From positions 18,844,501 through 18,908,500 of the forward strand of contig NC_083692.1 of the NCBI RefSeq assembly GCF_033118175.1: 64,000 nt of DNA, given 5' to 3'. How positions within the stretch are numbered: the first letter of the stretch is position 1; each line of letters opens with the position of its first letter. Positions 25,383-34,059 of this stretch are shown one piece after another. The notes under the pieces were generated by a model. It saw only the letters and a list, made by a program, of their open reading frames with translations. It was not told the origin of the DNA and ran no database searches. Origin of the DNA: Dama dama (taxonomy: Eukaryota > Chordata > Mammalia > Artiodactyla > Cervidae). The translations under genes and the position numbers were made by a program.

Positions 25383-28300
25383 TATGTGTGTGTGTGTGTA
25401 TTTCTATCTATACATCTGCCCTCATATACATACTAGTGAAAAAAGTTTGGGAGTCCTTATGCCACAATATTTAACAGTGATTGCCTTTGGATGGTGGGAT
25501 TTAAGGTGATTTTTATTTTCTTCTTATTTGCACGGTCTAGGTTTTCTACATTGTAAATATCATTTATACAATTAAAAATATAGTGTTTTTTAAACAACAA
25601 ACTTCACTTCCTCAATTCTTTCATTTTTCCTGATCTCTAATCATTGTTTGCCTTGCTCTTGTTTCCTTGATTTACCTTTATTAATTAAAGAAATTTGATA
25701 TTGAGATTATAAAAGTTAATAATTGTTCATCAGAGAAGCTGCTGTAGAAAAGAGATTGGATAGAGCCAGTCCCATATTTAAAGCTACATAGAATGATTTG
25801 AAGCCTCTCAGAAAAGTTATTTCCTCCACCAAAACCCATTGTTAGTTTTTCCTTCGGATTCAGTTCAGTTCCGTTCAGTCACTCACTCTTTGCAACCTCA
25901 TGGACCACAGCACGCCAGGCCTCCCTGTCCATCACCAACTCCCAGAGTTCACTCAAACTCACGTCCATTGAGTCGGTGATGCTATCCAGCCATCTCATCC
26001 TCTGTCCAGCCATCTCATCCTCTGTCGTCCCCTTCTCCTCCTACCCCCAATCCCTCCCAGCACCAGGGTCTTTTCCAATGAGTCAGTTCTTCGCATCAGG
26101 TGGCCAAAGTATTGGAGTTTCAGCTTCAACATCAGTCCTTCCAATGAACACCCAGGACTGATCTCCTTTAGGATGGACTGGTTGGAACTCCTTGCAGTTC
26201 AAAGGACTCTCAAGACTCTTCTCCAACACCACAGTTCAAGAGCATCAATTCTTCGACACTCAGCTTTCTTTGTAGTCCAACTCTCACATCCATACATGAC
26301 CACTGGAAAAACCATAGCCTTGACTAGATGGATCTTTGTTGACAAACTAATGTCTCTGTTTTTAATATGCTGTTTAGGTTGGTCATAACTTTCCTTCCAA
26401 GGAGTAAGCATCTTTTAATTTCATGGCCACAGTCACCATCTGCAGTGATTTTGGAGCCTCCCTGTCACTGTTTCCCCATCTATTTGCCATGAAGTGGTGG
26501 GATCGGATGCCATGATCTTAGTTTTCTGAATGTTGAGCTTTAAGTCAACTTTTTCACTCTCCTCTGTCACTTTCATCAAGAGGCTCTTTAGTTCTTTTTC
26601 ACTTTCTGCCACAAGGGTGGTGTCACCTGCATATCTGAGGTTATTGATATTTCTCCCAGCAATCTTGATTCCAGCTTGTGCTTCATCCAGCCCAGCATTT
26701 CTCATGATGTACTCTGCTGTACCTTTCTCTGATGTACTCCGGGGTCCAGCCCCAGCGGGTCCAGGAATACCCAAGGGATGAGTGGCGTCGGCGAAAAGAA
26801 GTGCATGGACTCTGGTTGCAATGCAAGAACTCTCTCTGTTTATTTTTTAACAGCACAGATTATATAGAATTGTTTTTCTTGCCTCCCCCTTACCACCACC
26901 CCATGTTACATCAGATGTTGATTTCATACTTCCGTCAACATTTTCCCTCATATCTTTTCCAATGACTTCATCTGGAACAATCTCGATTACAGGGTTTTTT
27001 CCTTGTATGTCCAGTACATAGTCTTCTTGCCTCAATGGCCTAATATTTTCACTCTGACAAAAACAATGTTCCATAGATTCCAGATATAATATGAATTCTT
27101 TGGACAATAAAACAATACATGGGAAGGGTTATGAAAAACATGTTTGACATTTCTGAGAATAGTACCATGAGAAAACCTTGATATTTTTCTTTGTCTGAGA
27201 CCACAAAACCTCAATCTACAATATTTAACTATGAAGCAGCAAAACACCTCTGAAGCAGCAAAACACCTCTATTAATAGTGAGGTAATGGCAGTGAGGCTG
27301 GTTAATATAAATCTTTTATGCTATTGAAATCCTATGTTACACATTTTCTAATTCTACAAAAACACCTGTAATATTCTATGTTTGTTAAGGGAATGGAAAC
27401 AGTGGACAAATAGCAGCACTGAAATAGCAACAATGAAAACCCTCTTGACCAAAGAGCAAGTAAACTGAAGCAGTACATCTACTTCTGAATCTAAATGTCT
27501 CTACTCTTTTCTAATCTAGTACATTATAATCTTCTAAGCAAGCAGCCAAACTATGCCTGTGGCCTTTTCCTTATGTCTGCCCATAGCCATACCCTCGGCT
27601 TGGGCCATTCCGGGGAGGCCCGATGACTACATATTACACTTCCAAGATTTAGTAGAAAGCACAATAACAATAAGACAGAAAGAGAAAGGGGACAAACTGG
27701 GTTCCCAGGGTGACCTCAAGGGGAAGAGCTGCCTTGCAGGCTCCTCTCTCGTCCCGTGACCTTGTCACGGCCTGGGCACGTCCCGGCGGCTCCCGACACT
27801 CTGCATGTAAGTTAAATAAGTAGGGTGACAATATACAGTCTTGACATACTCCTTTTCCTATTTGGAATCAGTCTTGTTCCATGTCCAGTTCTAACTGTTG
27901 CTATTAGTCTTTGCCTTTTTCATTCATTCTTCCCCCGCCTCCCCCCATTGGGAAGATATATTAGATTGCCAGGGCTGCCATAACAAAGTACCACAGACTG
28001 GCTGACTTGAACAACAGAAATTTACTTTCTCACAATTCTAGAGGCTGGAAGTCTGAGATCAAAGTTTTGCCGGGACTGGTTTCTGGGTCCTATCTCCTTG
28101 GCTTGTGGATGACTGGCTTCTCCCAATCTTCATATGGTCTTTCCTCTGTACAAGTCTGTGTTCAAATTTCTTCTTTTTATAAGATCATCAGTCATATTGG
28201 ATTAGGGTCCATTCTTAAAATCTCACTTTAGCTTCATAACCTCTTTAAAGAACTTGTCTCCAAATATAGTCACATTCTGAGTTACTGGTTAGGATTTATG

Positions 28301-31300
28301 AATAACACATGAATTTTAAGAGACACACTTTAGCCCATGACAGAGGGGTGATATATACTAAATCACAAATTCCCTGAAGCACTTTTCTTTTTTGAAGGAA
28401 GGATAACATGATAAGTTATTGAAAAGGGGATAGGGAGAAAAAGAAATTTAAGGAACATAAAAGAAAACAAATGTCCGGAGTAGTGGTTTTCAGCCAAAGA
28501 TGATTTTCTAACCGGCCCCCGCCACCTCCTTCCCAGGGAACATTTGACAATACCAAGAGACATTTTTGTTTATCACAACAGGGGAGCTGTTACTGGCATC
28601 TAATGCATAGAGGCCAGAGATGCTGCTAAACATTTTATAATTTGTGATACAGTGCCATAACAAAGGATTATGCAGACCCAGACCTAAATGTACTAAATAT
28701 ACCTACATGTACCGAAAGACGCTTGCTCCTTGGAAGAAAAGCTATCACCAACCTAGACAGCATATTAAAAAGCAGAGATATTCCTGCCTGACTTCAGACT
28801 ATACTACAAAGCCACAGTCATCAAGACAGTATGGTACTGGCACAAAGACAGAAATATAGATCAATAGAACAGAATAGAAAGCCCAGAGATAAATCCACGA
28901 ACCTATGGATACCTTATCTTTGACAAAGGAGGCAAGGATATACAATGGAAAAAAGACAACCTCTTTAACAAGTGGTGCTGGGAAAACTGGTCAACCACTT
29001 GTAAAAGAATGAAACTAGAACACTTTCTAACACCATACACAAAAATAAACTCAAAATGGATTAAAGATCTAAATGTAAGACCAGAAACTATAAAACTCCT
29101 AGAGGAGAACATAGGCAAAACACTCTCCGACATAAATCACAGCAAGATCCTCTATGACCCACCTCCCAGAATATTGGAAATAAAAGCAAAACTAAACAAA
29201 TGGGACCTAATGAAACTTAAAAGCTTTTGCACTGCAAAGGAAACTATAAGTAAGGTGAAAAGACAGCCCTCAGATTGGGAGAAAATAATAGCAAATGAAG
29301 AAACAGACAAAAGATTAATCTCAAAAATATACAAGCAACTCCTGAAGCTCAATTCCAGAGAAATAAATGACCCAATCAAAAAATGGGCCAAAGAACTAAA
29401 CAGACATTTCTCCAAAGAAGACATACAGATGGCTAACAAACACATGAAAAGATGCTCAACATCACTCATTATCAGAGAAATGCAAATCAAAACCACAATG
29501 AGGTACTATTACACGCCAGTCAGGATGGCTGCTATCCAAAAGTCTACAAGCAATAAATGCTGGAGAGGGTGTGGAGAAAAGGGAACCCTCTTACACTGTT
29601 GGTGGGAATGCAAACTAGTACAGCCGCTATGGAAAACAGTGTGGAGATTTCTTAAAAAACTGGAAATAGAACTGCCATATGACCCAGCAATCCCACTTCT
29701 GGGCATACACACTGAGGAAACCAGATCTGAAAGAGACACGTGCACCCCAATGTTCATCGCAGCACTGTTTATAATAGCCAGGACATGGAAGCAACCTAGA
29801 TGCCCATCAGCAGATGAATGGATAAGGAAGCTGTGGTACATATACACCATGGAATATTACTCAGCCATTAAAAAGAATTCATTTGAATCAGTTATAATGA
29901 GATGGATGAAACTGGAGCCCATTATACAGAGTGAAGTAAGCCAGAAAGATAAAGAACATTACAGCATACTAACATATAAATATGGAATTTAGAAAGATGG
30001 TAACGACAACCCTATATGCAAAACAGAAAAAGAGACACAGAAGTACAGAACAGACTTTTGAACTCTGTGGGAGAAGGTGAGGGTGGGATGTTTTGAAAGA
30101 ACAGCATGTATATTATCTATGGTGAAACAGATCACCAGCCCAGGTGGGATGCATGAGACAAGTGCTCGGGCCTGGTGCACTGGGAAGACCCAGAGGAATT
30201 GGGTGGAGAGGGAGGTGGGAGGGGGGATCGGGATGGGGACTACGTGTAAATCTATGGCTGATTCATATCAATGTATGACAAAACCCACTGAAAAAAATAA
30301 ATAAAGGGAAAAAAACAAAAAAGGAAAAAGCAGAGATATTACTTTGCTGACCAAGGTCCATCCAGTCAAAGCTATGGTTTTTCCAGTAGTCTTGTATGGA
30401 TGTGAGAGTTGGACTATAAAGAAAGTTGAGCACCAAAGAATTGATGCTTTTGAACTGTGGTGTTGGAGAAGACTCTTGTGAGTCCCTTGGACTGCAAGGG
30501 GATCAAAGCAGTCAATTCTGAAGGAAATCAGTCCTGAATATTCATAGGAAGGAAGGACTGATGCTGAAGCTGAAACTTCATTACTTTGACCACTTGATGC
30601 AAAGGACTGACTCATTGAAAAAGACCCTGATGCTGGGAAAGATTGAAGCAGGAGGAGAAGGGAATGACAGAGGATGAGATGGTTGGATAGCATCACTGAC
30701 TTGATGGACATGAGTTTGAGTAAGCTCCGGGAGTTGGTGATGGACAGGGAAGCCTGGTGTGCTGCAGTCCTAGGGGTCGCAACGAGTCAGACACGACTGA
30801 GCAACTGAACTGAACTGAACTGAACTGAAATGTACCAAGGTTGAGAAACCCCAGGATAAACTTTTGGATGACTTCATCAATATAAAATCTGAATATCTTT
30901 GATCCAGTAATATCAATACTACTTCCAAGAATCTATCCAGCAGAAATATTCACCCATGTGTACAAACATATATATAGATACTTATGCTCATTGTTTATCA
31001 GTTCAAAATTGAAAATGGCTCAAATGTACTAAGGATCAAGAATTCTTATTAAAAACTTACTAGGAAAGATGTTGAAAATATATTGTAATTGAAAAATCAA
31101 ATTGCAGAACAATATGTATGTTGTCCCTTTTTGTTGTTAAAAATGTAATCCATGTATATTTATATATAGTTCTTTAAAACTACTTATGTTATATATGTGT
31201 CTGTGTGCACAGTTGAATACCTGACGTCAGAGGTTGCCTTTGGGGAATGGCATTATTGGCAATAGAAGAACTTACATGCTTAAATTTATACATTTCTGAA

Positions 31301-34008
31301 TTACTTGGCTTATTGCTTCTCGGCCTTTTGGCTAAGATCAAATGTGAATTACTTGGCTTAAAGTCTCAAGGATATAGCACTTTGCTTTGGCAAATGTGAC
31401 AGACTCCAGGCTAACTTTGAGAATATTGACTCTTACTAATTTGGAACACTGTTTTACCAAACTACTGTAAAGCAGGGAGCAACGTATTGTAATAATCCTC
31501 AAACCAAATCTGGGAGGACTCCTGTGGACTAAGAATGATTTTTTTATTTTTAAATGGCTGATTGAAAAAAATCAAAAGAAAAACAATATTTTGTGATGTA
31601 AAATTTATACAAAGCTCAAATTTCGGTGCCAACATATAAACTTGTATTGGAAGTTTATATTGTACTCATTCATTGCAGACTCCCTGGGGCTACTTTAATG
31701 CTACAACAGCAGAGTTGAGTAGTTTTGACACAGGCTGTCTCACACGCAAAGCATAAAATATATACTATTTGGCCCTTCACAGAAAAAGTCTGCAAAGTCC
31801 TGCAGTAAGATGCTGTCCAGGATGTTGAACTTTCAACTCTTTTGCTATGATCACACTAAAAGAATTGTGAAAAACTATGTCACCTCTTCACCTTTTTTTC
31901 ATCAACATCAAAAATGTTTTTAAGGACTTCCCTGGTGGTTCAATGGTAGAGAATCTGCCTGACAACACAGGAGACACAGGCTCCATCCCTGATCCAGAAA
32001 GACCTGAGCACAGAACAGCTCGGCTTCTGTGCCACAGCTATTGAGCTTGTGCTCTAGAGCCTGGAAGCTTCGACATGAGAAGTCTACACGCTGCAACTAG
32101 AGAGTAGGGAAAGCCCACGCACAGCAACAAAGACCCTGCACAGCCAAAAATAAATAATACATAAGTAATTTTTTAAAATGTTTTTAAGTTTAAGTAGACA
32201 GAGTCTAATTTCTAACATCTACATATTCTAGTATTATATATTGATATTTTAACTAGTTGTTATATCACTTCAAGAATACATCCAACGAGATCTCTAACAG
32301 TTTGGTACCTACCATCCATCCCCTGGAGAAGGAAATGACAACTCACTCCAGTATTCTTTTTTTTTTTTTTTTAGTTCTACCAGTTTATTGCTACCAACCC
32401 ATCTCCCTCCACCCTCATGCACACATGCTCGGTCATGTAACCCCATGGACTGCAGCCCACCAGGCTTCTCTGTCCATGGACTTTTCCAGGCAAGAATACT
32501 GGAGTGGGTTGCCATTTCCTTCTCCCCACTTCAGTATTCTTGCCTGGAGCATCCCATGGATGGCGAAGCCTGGCAGGCTACAGACCGTGGGGTTGCAAAA
32601 GTCAGACATGACTTAAGCAACTTAGCACACATATACTATCCATACTAAAAATTGTAAAATAAATAAGCTCTTCTTTGAAGTTGAAAGTTTAAATTTTTTT
32701 AAACTTACTTTCTATTTTTAAATGAGTTCCACACAGAAGTTTATTCTAATATATTCTATATTTATGCTTGAAAATATTTTTTATCATCATCACACTATCT
32801 GTAACAAAAATATGTATTTAAATTGAGGTTACAATTATAGTCTCTTACCATAGTCTGGGTTTCTTCCTGGGACTCCCTGACCTCCTAAATGATTTTATTA
32901 AAAAATTGGTATTCATTGAGATTCATTCTTTTGCTGTATAGTTCTATAGGTTTTAACAAATGCATAATGCCTTGTATTCACCATTTTGGTATCATAGAGA
33001 ATAGTTTAACCACCCTAAAAATCTTCTATGCTTCCTCTTTTCCATCCTCTCTTCCTCCTCTCAAACACCCAACGATCAATGATCTTTTTATTATCTCTGT
33101 TATTTTGCCTTTTCCAGAATGTCATATAATTAAAATCATATATTAGTAGCCTTTTCAGGCTAACTTCTTTCACTTAGCAATATATATTCAAGATTACCCA
33201 TACTTTTTTGTGGCTTGAGAGCTTCTTTCTTGTCTGTGAATAATATTTCATCATATGGATGTACCACTGTTAGTTTTTCCATTCACCTATTGAAGGTTTT
33301 AGAAAAGGCAGAGTAACCAGAGATCAAATTGCCAACATCTGCTGGATCATTGAAAAAGCAAGAGATTTCCAGAAAAACATCTATTTCTGCTTTATTGACT
33401 ATGCCAAAGCCTTTGACTGTATGGATCACAATAAACTGTGGAACATTCTTAAAGAGATGGGAATACCAGACCACTTGACCCACCTCTTGAGAAACCTATA
33501 TGCAGGTCAGGAAGCAACAGTTAGAACTGGACATGGACAAACAGACTGGTTCCAAATAGGAAAAGGAGTACGTCAAGGCTGTATATTGCCACCCTGCTTA
33601 TTTAACTTATATGCAGAGTACATCATGAGAAACGCTGGGCTGGAAGAAGCACAAGCTGGAATCAAGATTGCCAGAAGAAATATCAATAACCTCAGGTATG
33701 CAGATGACACCACCCTTATGGCAGAAAATGAAGAGGAACTAAAAAACCTCTTGATGAAAGTGCAAGAGGAGAGTGAAGAAGTTGGCTTAAAGCTCAACAC
33801 TCAGAAAACTAAGATTATGGCATCTGGTCCCATCACTTCATGGGAAATAGATGGGGAAAGAGTGGAAGCAGTGTCAGACTTTATTTTTTGGGGGGCTCCA
33901 AAATCACTGCAGATGGTGATTGCAGCCATGAAATTAAAAGACGCCTACTCCTTGGAAGGAAAGTTATGACCAACCTAGATAGCATATTAAAAAGCAGAGA
34001 CAGTGCTC

Positions 34009-34059
<51 letters not shown>

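Larger units (their letters stand above)
28481..30853 (+). mobile_element. MER20 DNA-transposon remnant, split by BovB
   Basis: 28481-28713 matches the MER20 5' part (TGGTTTTCAGCCAAAGATGA, then AGAGGCCAGAGATGCTGCTA). Its 3' end, AAGGTTGAGAAACCCC, resumes after the BovB at 30837. The span includes the insertion. Confidence 0.75.

Noticed and set aside
25346..25401. Regulatory Z-DNA element at the TG repeat
   Set aside because: An ordinary microsatellite in an intron; nothing in the sequence supports a specific role.
29009..29992. 327-codon ORF as a host gene
   Set aside because: It is the C-terminal part of L1 ORF2, with its tail and TSD.
33421..33969. 182-codon ORF as a host gene
   Set aside because: It is the BovB reverse transcriptase (YADD motif) in a truncated LINE.
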